Source of the DNA: Candidatus Mediterraneibacter faecavium
Lineage (GTDB): Bacteria; Bacillota; Clostridia; Lachnospirales; Lachnospiraceae
Assembly (NCBI GenBank): GCA_019119995.1
Contig: DWVY01000051.1
Span: 1-64,000 of the forward strand
Length of the DNA: 64,000 nt
Direction of reading: 5' to 3'
Translations under genes and position numbers: made by a program
Notes under the pieces: generated by a model
What the model was told of the DNA's origin: nothing
The model's database searches: none
The model's input: only the letters and a program-made list of their open reading frames with translations
Part shown: one piece after another, positions 41,787 to 50,014 of the stretch
How the letters are laid out: each line of letters begins with the position of its first letter
Numbering within the stretch: position 1 is the stretch's first letter

Positions 41787-42707
41787 TTATCCCGTGATCA
41801 CCCGAAGACTTTCTCTCATAAACGACGCCCTGACTTCTTTCCTTAGAAATCCCGGTTCTCCGTCCGTGTGCAGCGGAAGCGGTTTCTCTGTTCTGACCTG
41901 TATTTCTTTACACCTTATGAGCGTAACACCTTTAAATCCCGTATGTTTACCCCAGAACGCCAGCGGCAGCAGACACAGGATCTTCACCACGGGGAGACCG
42001 TGTACGATAATCACATCCATCTCACCGTCCGCCGGAGACGCCTCCGGACAGAACTTAAATCCGCCGCCCTCATAAGGCAGGTTCATAAATGCTGCAAAAT
42101 ACGCTCTCTCAAATGTCCGGACCGTGCCGTCTGCAAGTGTCACTGTCATTTCCGCCGGCCGGTCTTTTTTCAGCCGGTCCAGAGCCACCACCGCATAACT
42201 CAGTTTTCCCAATCCAATGCGGTTCAGCAGTACTTTCCATTTTGAGACACACACTTCATGACAGACCGCAGCGTCAAACCCGATCCCGGCGCTCACGGCG
42301 AAGCGCCTTTGCCGGCCTGCTGCACACAGTACTCCTACATCCATATATATGATCTTCTGAGGGGCAAGTATGATATCCAGCGCTTTCTCAGGATCTTTCG
42401 GGATCTTCAAGCCCCGTGCGAAATCATTGCTCGACCCGATCGGAATGTATCCGAGAGTCACTTTCCCCGGTTCTCTGATCCCGTTGACCACTTCATTCAC
42501 GGTGCCGTCTCCTCCCAGGACCACGATCCTGTGCTCCTGCCCGTCCGCTGTGATCCGTCCGGCGATCTTCCGCGCATGATTCCTGCTCTTTGTCATGTAG
42601 CAGCAATAATCCACACGCTTTTTCTTAAGTTCCGGTTCGATCATCCTCCATATCATCTCGCCCATCCCCGTGCGGGCTTTCGGGTTTACAATAAAATGAT
42701 ATTCCAT
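41787..42707 (-). CDS. Diacylglycerol/lipid kinase family protein
   Basis: 'HFIVNPKARTG', 'VVLGGDGTVNEVVNGI', 'LGYIPIGSSNDFARGLKIP'. Confidence 0.93.
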   Translation of the reverse strand: MEYHFIVNPKARTGMGEMIWRMIEPELKKKRVDYCCYMTKSRNHARKIAGRITADGQEHRIVVLGGDGTVNEVVNGIREPGKVTLGYIPIGSSNDFARGLKIPKDPEKALDIILAPQKIIYMDVGVLCAAGRQRRFAVSAGIGFDAAVCHEVCVSKWKVLLNRIGLGKLSYAVVALDRLKKDRPAEMTVTLADGTVRTFERAYFAAFMNLPYEGGGFKFCPEASPADGEMDVIIVHGLPVVKILCLLPLAFWGKHTGFKGVTLIRCKEIQVRTEKPLPLHTDGEPGFLRKEVRASFMRESLRVITG

Positions 42708-42718
42708 CTCCGCCGACC

Positions 42719-43327
42719 TTACCCCCTGCAAAGTGCTGCATCCAGATATTTGCCGAGTGACCTTGCCATGTTCCCTTCAAAATCAGCCTCGCCGTGCTTT
42801 ACACACCACTCAAAGACATTTCCGATCACGATCATCCTGATATCTGTCGTAAATTCCTCAATGCTCTCATTCAGGCTCACGATCCCTGCCTGTTCGGCCT
42901 TTTCCACATAGTTCTGCACTGTCACGATGGGATAGGGCCGCTCCATACGGATCGCCGCATTGAGCGCCTGATTCTTCGTATCGTAGTATTCCGACATGAA
43001 TTCCACGCCCAGCTCCCGGCAGTATTTCACATAGTTCATATACACCTGGATGATCCCTTCTTTCACTCCGTCCACACTGTCCGGCAGTTCCAGAAGATCC
43101 GGGTCGATCTTCGGCTGATCCTCGATATAGTAAGACAGCAGATCGTCTTTTGTCTTGAAATGATGATAGAAACTGCCGTTGGAGACTCCCGCCTCCTCGC
43201 AGATATTCTTAATAGACAGCTCCTCGTACCCTTTTTTCTGCAGGATCCGCTTTGCCGCCTGGAATATCTTCTCTTTCGTCTCCCGCGATTTCTGCTGCTG
43301 TCTGGAAATAGATGCTTTTTCACTCAT
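42719..43327 (-). CDS. TetR/AcrR family regulator
   Basis: 'TKEKIFQAAKRILQKKGYEELSIKNICEEAGVSNGSFYHHFKTKDDLL'. Confidence 0.94.
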   Translation of the reverse strand: MSEKASISRQQQKSRETKEKIFQAAKRILQKKGYEELSIKNICEEAGVSNGSFYHHFKTKDDLLSYYIEDQPKIDPDLLELPDSVDGVKEGIIQVYMNYVKYCRELGVEFMSEYYDTKNQALNAAIRMERPYPIVTVQNYVEKAEQAGIVSLNESIEEFTTDIRMIVIGNVFEWCVKHGEADFEGNMARSLGKYLDAALCRG

Positions 43328-43436
43328 TTTGTGATACTCTCCTGTTTTTTGTACGAGTCCATTGTACCACATGCGCCTACCCGTTTCAAGAAAACAGAGC
43401 GGACTCGGTAACTGTTACATCCTGTCCGGGCTGACG

Positions 43437-45179
43437 CTATTTTGGCATATACGCCTCAAATGCAGCAGGCATCGGATATTCTTCCTGAAGCTGCCGTATC
43501 CCTGCGAAAATGATGCCGTTTTTCTTCCGCTCCTCAGCCGTCATATTTTTCTCAAGCTCATCCACCAGGATCTCATATCCGGTCATATGCCACTCTACAT
43601 GACTGAATATATGCTTTGCATTTCCCAGTCTTCTGATGCGGATCGGCGTCAGCCCCAGCGATTTTCCGTACTCGACCACCTCGTCATGCTCCATATGCCC
43701 TTCCCTGTTCGGGAACTCGTACATCCCTGCCAGCAGACCTTTTGCCGGGCGTTTCCTGATCGCCGCCTTCTCCGCATCCCGGAAAAGCAGCACGGTCCGG
43801 TTCTCGATCCGGCGATCCTTCGCTTTCGTCTTCACCGGGAATTCCATCTCCCGCCCCTGCTCATGCGCCAGACAGAGATCATTTACAGGACACACATCAC
43901 ACCGGGGCCCGCCGTTCGGCAGACAGACAACAGCCCCCAGCTCGATCAGGCTCTGGTTGAAATCGTCTGCCGCATCTCCCGGGATCACTTCCTCGATCTC
44001 TTTTTCGATCTTCGCCTTGGTCCCGGCTTTCGCGATATCCGAATCATCCGCCGTGATCCGGCTTACAACACGCAGCACATTTCCATCCACGGCAGGTTTC
44101 GGGATATTGTAGACAAAGGAGCTGATCGCGCCTGCCGTATAACTGCCGATCCCTTTCAGCGAACGGATCTCGTCATATGTCTCAGGGAACTTTCCGTCAT
44201 ATTCATCCATGATCTGGCAGGCTGCATATTTCAGGTTCCTCGCCCGGTTATAATATCCCAGTCCTTCCCATAATTTCAGAAGGCGGTCTTCCGGGACTTC
44301 CGCCAGCGCCTTTACATCCGGCAGTTCTCTCAGGAAACGTTCATAATACGGCTTTACCGCCTCCACTCTTGTCTGTTGGAGCATGATCTCGGATATCCAC
44401 ACCCGGTAAGCGTCCATCCGCTCTCTCCACGGCAGATCCCGCTTATTCTCCCGGAACCATCCCACAAGCGGTTTCGCCGCTTCTTTCAGCCTCGGGCTTT
44501 CCAACACCACGTCCACCGGCCTTCGGATCATGATACTGTCCGGCGTCACTTTGCAGTCATAGGCAAGGATCTTCACCCCTGCTGCCGCAGCCTTTTTCAA
44601 TGCTTCCGCAAACGCCGGATGGGTATCCGTATTCGGCGTGAAATACCTGACATTCTCCATCTGGATCACAAAGAATACATAGGTCTCATACCCTTCTTTC
44701 TTCGCCCGGATCAGCTCTTCCAGATGCTTTACCGCCCGGTCGCTGGGCGCATCCGGGAACCGGCACACACCGTCTTCCTCCAGTGTGACGCCCTTTACTT
44801 CAATGAATATCCTGCGATCCCCGGCTTCCACATACAGGTCGAATCTGGAATTCCCATACGTCGTCTCCGGACGGACCAGCCGCACATCACGAAAGAGATT
44901 CCCGTCTTCGATCCACTCCTGAACCACTTTATTCGGGATCTGGGAATCCATGTTGATCAGACGCTCTCCTTTCTCCACCGCGATCAGATCCCACTTTGTC
45001 TTCCTTGCAGGATTGCCGCTCTCCTGTATATAGACCGGCGCGCCGGGAACAAGCAGCTCCGCGCACCGCCCTGTATTCTTCACATGTACCGTCTCTTTCT
45101 GTCCGTTTAGCTGCGCATATGCGATAAAACGGTTCGGCCGCTCTATAAAGACTGCCTTTTGCATCCGTTCATAATTCAT
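43437..45179 (-). CDS. Fusion: N-terminal SfsA + C-terminal MutY A/G-specific adenine glycosylase
   Basis: SfsA 'HVKNTGRCAELLVPG...GNSRFDLYVEAGDRRIFIEVKGVTLEEDGVCRFPDAPSDRAVKHLEELI'; MutY 'WFRENKRDLPWRERMDAYRVWISEIMLQQTRVEAV', 'LKGIGSYTAGAISSFVYNIPKPAVDGNVLRV', FeS Cys cluster. Confidence 0.95.
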   Translation of the reverse strand: MNYERMQKAVFIERPNRFIAYAQLNGQKETVHVKNTGRCAELLVPGAPVYIQESGNPARKTKWDLIAVEKGERLINMDSQIPNKVVQEWIEDGNLFRDVRLVRPETTYGNSRFDLYVEAGDRRIFIEVKGVTLEEDGVCRFPDAPSDRAVKHLEELIRAKKEGYETYVFFVIQMENVRYFTPNTDTHPAFAEALKKAAAAGVKILAYDCKVTPDSIMIRRPVDVVLESPRLKEAAKPLVGWFRENKRDLPWRERMDAYRVWISEIMLQQTRVEAVKPYYERFLRELPDVKALAEVPEDRLLKLWEGLGYYNRARNLKYAACQIMDEYDGKFPETYDEIRSLKGIGSYTAGAISSFVYNIPKPAVDGNVLRVVSRITADDSDIAKAGTKAKIEKEIEEVIPGDAADDFNQSLIELGAVVCLPNGGPRCDVCPVNDLCLAHEQGREMEFPVKTKAKDRRIENRTVLLFRDAEKAAIRKRPAKGLLAGMYEFPNREGHMEHDEVVEYGKSLGLTPIRIRRLGNAKHIFSHVEWHMTGYEILVDELEKNMTAEERKKNGIIFAGIRQLQEEYPMPAAFEAYMPK

Positions 45180-45236
45180 GTATATTCACTCTCCCTGCCG
45201 ATAAAATGATGTCAGGGCATCCTGACATCATAAACG

Positions 45237-45316
45237 AACGCCGGAATCATTCCGGATCACACGCGGCATACGCTTTTTCCCGTATACCGCCGTAATGCCA
45301 TCATAATTCCGGCGTT
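45237..45316 (-). other. Candidate structured RNA or nested palindrome upstream of sfsA-mutY
   Basis: Outer 11-bp stem AACGCCGGAAT/ATTCCGGCGTT; inner 10-bp hairpin that pairs fully (one G-U) only in the minus-strand RNA. Confidence 0.5.
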
Positions 45317-45399
45317 GTCTGCTGTCAATGTAAAATAATGCCGGGGCAGAAGCCCCCGATATGATGCGTGGTGTCCGCGGACAGTTCCGTGCCGCGCAC

Positions 45400-46224
45400 T
45401 CACAGGATCTTGGACAGGAACTCTTTCAGCCTCTCATCCTTCGGATGTTCGAAGAACTCCTCCGGCGGAGCCTCCTCAAGGATCTGTCCGTCGTCCATAA
45501 AGATCACCCGCGAAGCCACCTCCCTAGCAAAGCCCATCTCATGTGTGACGACAACCATCGTCATTCCGTCTTTCGCCAGTTCCTTCATCAGGTCGAGCAC
45601 CTCGCCGACCATCTCCGGATCCAGCGCCGATGTAGGTTCGTCGAAAAGGATCACGTCCGGGTTCATTGCAAGAGACCGGATGATCGCGACTCTCTGCTTC
45701 TGACCGCCTGAGAGCGTGGACGGATAGACATCCGCCTTGTCGTCCAGCCCGATCCTCTTTAAGAGATCCATCGCCTGCTTCTTCGCCTCGCTTTTGATCT
45801 GCTCCTTCGTCGTCGTGATCGGGATCAGGTCTTCCTTCCGGCTGCGGAATACATTTTTCAGACGGATCATGCGGTTCTTCCGCTTCGCTTTCTTCAGGTC
45901 CTGGCACCGCAGATAAGCCGGGGCCAGCATCACGTTCTGGAGCACCGTCTTATTGTTAAACAGATTGAAATGCTGGAACACCATCCCCATATGGCGGCGG
46001 TGTACATTGATGTCGACCTTCATGTCGGCAATGTCAACGCCTTTAAATATAATGCTGCCCGACGTCGGATCCTCCATACAGTTCAGACACCGGAGAAATG
46101 TACTCTTGCCGGAACCTGACGGGCCGAGCACCGCGACGATATCGCCTTTGTTGATGGTGATGTTGATTCCTTTGAGGACCTCAAGCCCTCCGAAGCTTTT
46201 CCTAAGATTAATTACGTCTATCAC
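45400..46224 (-). CDS. Polar amino acid ABC transporter ATPase (GlnQ-like)
   Basis: '[23 protein letters not shown]', '[40 protein letters not shown]'. Confidence 0.94.
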   Translation of the reverse strand: MIDVINLRKSFGGLEVLKGINITINKGDIVAVLGPSGSGKSTFLRCLNCMEDPTSGSIIFKGVDIADMKVDINVHRRHMGMVFQHFNLFNNKTVLQNVMLAPAYLRCQDLKKAKRKNRMIRLKNVFRSRKEDLIPITTTKEQIKSEAKKQAMDLLKRIGLDDKADVYPSTLSGGQKQRVAIIRSLAMNPDVILFDEPTSALDPEMVGEVLDLMKELAKDGMTMVVVTHEMGFAREVASRVIFMDDGQILEEAPPEEFFEHPKDERLKEFLSKIL

Positions 46225-46918
46225 TCTTCCTCAGGCTCCTTTCCAGTAATTTGACCAACAGTGAGATCACCAGCACAAGTACGATATAGATCGCCGCCAT
46301 TACCAGATACGGCACCATAAAGTCATAGCTGTTTGATCCGATATAGTTAAACGCCACATAGAGATCCGCAGCAGCGACAAAGCTGACGACCGACGTCTCT
46401 TTCACCAGTGTAATAAACTCGTTTCCCAGAGTCGGAAGGATATTCTTGACCGCCTGCGGGATCACGATCTTTGTCATGCTTGTGCTGAAGCTTAAGCCCA
46501 CCGCGCGCCCCGCTTCCATCTGTCCGATGTCCACCGACTGGATACCGCTCCGCATGATCTCCGATATGTAAGCGCCGCTGTTGAGTCCGAATACGATCAT
46601 TGATATCTGTACGCCGTCCAGGTTTACCCCGATCAGCGGCAGGATAACATAGTAGCCGACAAGCAACTGCACCACCATAGGCGTTCCCCTGAACAGCGCC
46701 ACATAAAAGCTGCAGATGCCATTGAGCACTCTCGGAAGCCGTCTGTACTTCGGGATCACCCTCACGGTCGCGATCAATGTTCCGATCACGATACCGACGA
46801 TCAGTCCGGTAACCGCGATCAGGAGCGTATTCTGAAGACCTTCCACCACTCTCGTATAACCGTTCTGGGCAATAAACACTTCTACAAATTTGTCTATTCT
46901 CTGACTAAAATTACTCAT
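46208..46918 (-). CDS. Polar amino acid ABC transporter permease
   Basis: '[20 protein letters not shown]', '[29 protein letters not shown]'. Confidence 0.94.
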   Translation of the reverse strand: MSNFSQRIDKFVEVFIAQNGYTRVVEGLQNTLLIAVTGLIVGIVIGTLIATVRVIPKYRRLPRVLNGICSFYVALFRGTPMVVQLLVGYYVILPLIGVNLDGVQISMIVFGLNSGAYISEIMRSGIQSVDIGQMEAGRAVGLSFSTSMTKIVIPQAVKNILPTLGNEFITLVKETSVVSFVAAADLYVAFNYIGSNSYDFMVPYLVMAAIYIVLVLVISLLVKLLERSLRKSDRRN

Positions 46919-46937
46919 TGCTTTCCCTTCTCAAAAG

Positions 46938-46989
46938 AAGGAAAATGCCTGCATCCCGGTCAGCCGTCAATGATGCCTGTATTTTCCTT
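46938..46989 (-). terminator. Intercistronic stem-loop between the SBP and permease genes
   Basis: AAGGAAAAT ... ATTTTCCTT. Confidence 0.45.
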
Positions 46990-47046
46990 CCTGCTTAAGT
47001 CCTTTTCTCTATTTTACTGCCTGTCCTGTACCGTCAGACGCCGCGC

Positions 47047-47940
47047 CTACTGCATCTCATTGATGGACTCTGTGATAGCCGCTGCCGGAGCCGCGTCGAT
47101 GATCACGTAATCGATATTTCCGTTCAGCATATCCTGTACTGCCAGAGAACCGTTCTTATATGTCTTGCAGGTTACGTTAAGTCCCGGGAATCCGAGGTCA
47201 TCGCTGCCTTCTATATAGCTGTTTCCTGTCGTACCCTGCTGGCATCCGATCTGTACGGAAGAATCGAGCTCGCCAAGAGCCGCCGCGATCGTATCAGCGT
47301 CCGTCATGTCGTCAAATGTCGTATCATCGCTCGGCACGATCAGTCTCTGTGACGCCTGATAATATGTGTCGGAGAATGTCACGTACTCTTTTCTGTCTTC
47401 GCTGACTGTGAGCCCTGCCATTGCGATATCACATTTCTGCTGTCCGACTGACAGACATACCGCGTCAAAATCCATATTCTGGATCACAAGCTCCTGTCCC
47501 AGCTCCTCTGCGAGCAGAGCCGCGATCTCCATGTCGATCCCCACATAGTTCTCACCTTCCATATACTCAAAAGGCTCAAACGCCGCATTGGTCGCAACTA
47601 CGAGCTGATCCTTTGATGTATCCAGCTCTGCGGACTCTACCGGTGTCGGCTCTCCGCCGCCGAAGTATTTATCAAAGATCTCATCCAGCGTTCCGTCTTC
47701 CTGGATCTTGGCGATAAATGCATTTACCTGCTCCAGAAGTTCCGGCTGAGACTTGTCAACACCGAAGGCATACTCTTCATTTGTAAGATCCACATCAATT
47801 ACTTTTGCTGTCTTCGCGCTGCCCGCATCAGAATCCGAACCGCTTCCGCCGTTGTCACTGCCGCTGTCGCTTCCGCCGCATCCTGCGAGCATTCCGACAG
47901 TCAGGGCTGCTGTTAAGACTGCTGCCAATAACTTTTTCAT
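47047..47940 (-). CDS. Amino acid ABC transporter substrate-binding lipoprotein with circularly permuted domain order
   Basis: Lipobox LAGC; N-terminal 'EEYAFGVDKSQPELLEQVNAFIAKIQEDGTLDEIFDKYFG' (normally C-terminal) precedes 'DQLVVATNAAFEPFEYMEGENYVGIDMEIA' (normally N-terminal). Confidence 0.9.
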   Translation of the reverse strand: MKKLLAAVLTAALTVGMLAGCGGSDSGSDNGGSGSDSDAGSAKTAKVIDVDLTNEEYAFGVDKSQPELLEQVNAFIAKIQEDGTLDEIFDKYFGGGEPTPVESAELDTSKDQLVVATNAAFEPFEYMEGENYVGIDMEIAALLAEELGQELVIQNMDFDAVCLSVGQQKCDIAMAGLTVSEDRKEYVTFSDTYYQASQRLIVPSDDTTFDDMTDADTIAAALGELDSSVQIGCQQGTTGNSYIEGSDDLGFPGLNVTCKTYKNGSLAVQDMLNGNIDYVIIDAAPAAAITESINEMQ

Positions 47941-48010
47941 GTTTACATTCCTCCATTTGGTCTTTAATTTGCATAATCATACAGATTATCCTACTAATTT
48001 TAGCATGTTC

Positions 48011-48060
48011 TGCATAAATTTCAAGTCTCACATTGAAAGTTTATGCAACCAATTTATGCA
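48011..48060. promoter_or_regulatory. Putative operator region upstream of amino-acid ABC operon
   Basis: TGCATAAATTTCAA-gtctcaca-TTGAAAGTTTATGCA, plus a further TTTATGCA at 48053. Confidence 0.5.
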
Positions 48061-48121
48061 GGACAGGTAACCGTCCAGTCTGCGCAGCCCGCAAAAACAG
48101 CACGCCTGTACGGACATAGCT

Positions 48122-48949
48122 TCAGGCGAGCAGTGCCTGGATCCCGAAAAAGAGGAATACGATCACGCCCAGCACGATCCTGTAATAACCGAATACCTTG
48201 AAGTCATTCTTCCTGATATAGCTCATCAGGAACTTGATCGCTACAATAGATACTGCAAACGAGACGACCATTCCGACAAGCAGCACAGCCGCCTGCATAG
48301 CTGTAAAATTAAATCCGAACTTGACCAGCTTGAGCAGGCTTGCCCCGAACATGACCGGGATCGCCAGAAAGAACGTGTATTCCGCAGCCACACTTCTGGA
48401 TACTCCGATCATAAGGGCGCCCACGATCGTCGCGCCGGACCTGGAAGTTCCCGGGATCAGCGCCAGCATCTGGAATACTCCGATAATAAGGATCATCGGA
48501 ACCGTCAGCTGGGAGAACTTTGTAACCTGCGGCGTCTTGTCTTTCTGATAATTCTCCACCACGATAAACAAAACACCGTATATGATCAGCGTCAGCGCCA
48601 CTACATACCAGTGATATAGCTTCTTGTCGATCCAGTCGTTAAACAGCAGTCCGACCACTCCCGCCGGCACGCATCCTATGACCACCTTGATCCAGATCTG
48701 CCATGTCATCATCTTCTGCTTCTGTGTCTTCTTCGGCGAGAACGGATTCAGCTTGTGGAAATAAATCACTACTACCGCCAGGATCGCACCGAGCTGGATC
48801 ACCACCTGGAACATTTCAAAGAACGCATCTCCCTGATCCAGTTTCAGCAGCTCCTCCATTATAATAAGATGACCGGTACTGCTGATCGGAAGCCATTCTG
48901 TGATTCCTTCTACGATACCGAATATGATCGCTTTTAATATATCCAACAT
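48122..48949 (-). CDS. uppP: Undecaprenyl-diphosphate phosphatase
   Basis: 'FGIVEGITEWLPISSTGHLII', 'LIPGTSRSGATIVGALMIGVSR'; start moved to MLDILKA. Confidence 0.96.
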   Translation of the reverse strand: MLDILKAIIFGIVEGITEWLPISSTGHLIIMEELLKLDQGDAFFEMFQVVIQLGAILAVVVIYFHKLNPFSPKKTQKQKMMTWQIWIKVVIGCVPAGVVGLLFNDWIDKKLYHWYVVALTLIIYGVLFIVVENYQKDKTPQVTKFSQLTVPMILIIGVFQMLALIPGTSRSGATIVGALMIGVSRSVAAEYTFFLAIPVMFGASLLKLVKFGFNFTAMQAAVLLVGMVVSFAVSIVAIKFLMSYIRKNDFKVFGYYRIVLGVIVFLFFGIQALLA

Positions 48950-48983
48950 TTCTTCTTCCTCCTTATCAATATACAATATGTTT

Positions 48984-49814
48984 TTATATCAGAACGTATT
49001 TCTCTATCACATCCGCCACACCGTCTTCTTCATTAGACAGTGTGATATAGTCTGCCGCTTCTTTCACCTTTTCTTCGCCATTCGCCATAGCGACTCCGAA
49101 ACCGGCTTCTCTCAGCATGACAATATCGTTGTCCCCGTCGCCGCAGGCCATGATCTCCTCACGACTGATCCCGAGCATACGCCCCAGGTTCACAAGCCCT
49201 TTGCCTTTATTGACTCCCCCGGCATTGACCTCGATATTGTATCTTAAGGAACCGACAAGCTCCAGTCCCCCTACTGCCTCCAATTCCTTCCAGGCAAGCT
49301 CTCGCTCATCCATATCCGCGAAAAGGGCCTGCACTTTATCAAGTCCTCTATTCTCCTTTTTCACCAGTGCGCCAATATCCTCAACGGGTATCCTGGTCTT
49401 TCTCATGTATTCACACATGCTGGGATTTCTGTGATACCGCTCCACAAAAGCCATCTGATCTGCAGGCGCATACCCCTGCCCGTCAAAATAGACCTCCTGT
49501 AGAGTATCATATTTCCCGCAGATTTCCAATACCTTTTGCGCCAACTGCGGAGAAAGCAGATGTTCCTCGATCACGCGGTCCTCCACTGTATCTATGATCC
49601 TCGCTCCATTTGACGTAAGGGCGTAACGCATCCCCGGGAACTTTCTAAGTTCTTCAGGGATCCCCATCCATGGACGCCCTGTCGCGACAAGGACGACAAC
49701 TCCCCGGGCAAGCGCTTTGCTGATCGCATCTTTTGTACGCTCTGTAAGTTCTTTCTTCTCTGTAAGAACAGTACCATCCAGATCCAGCCCGATCATCTTT
49801 ATCTTATGTTCCAT
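48984..49814 (-). CDS. Cof-type HAD-IIB family hydrolase
   Basis: 'MIGLDLDGTVLTEKKELTERTKDAISKA', 'NKGKGLVNLGRMLGISREEIMACGDGDNDIVMLREAGFGVAMANG'. Confidence 0.94.
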   Translation of the reverse strand: MEHKIKMIGLDLDGTVLTEKKELTERTKDAISKALARGVVVLVATGRPWMGIPEELRKFPGMRYALTSNGARIIDTVEDRVIEEHLLSPQLAQKVLEICGKYDTLQEVYFDGQGYAPADQMAFVERYHRNPSMCEYMRKTRIPVEDIGALVKKENRGLDKVQALFADMDERELAWKELEAVGGLELVGSLRYNIEVNAGGVNKGKGLVNLGRMLGISREEIMACGDGDNDIVMLREAGFGVAMANGEEKVKEAADYITLSNEEDGVADVIEKYVLI

Positions 49815-49845
49815 AGTGCACTCCGATCCTGCTTATATTTTACGC

Positions 49846-49908
49846 AACAGTTCAGCCGCAATAAGCACGAAGTGCGGTTTTCCGAATGGCGCGGGCTGAA
49901 CTGTTACT
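49846..49908. repeat. Copy 2 of the dispersed palindrome-containing intergenic repeat
   Basis: 12-bp arms AACAGTTCAGCC/GGCTGAACTGTT; block 49855-49908 matches 12652-12705 at 48/54 positions. Confidence 0.75.
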
Positions 49909-50014
49909 ATTTTACATTTATTTTATTCTATCAGAGTTTGCCAAATAACGCAATTTGTAGTATAATAATTACTCGCAACTGAATATCGCAGAAATTAAGA
50001 AAGGATCTTACCAT

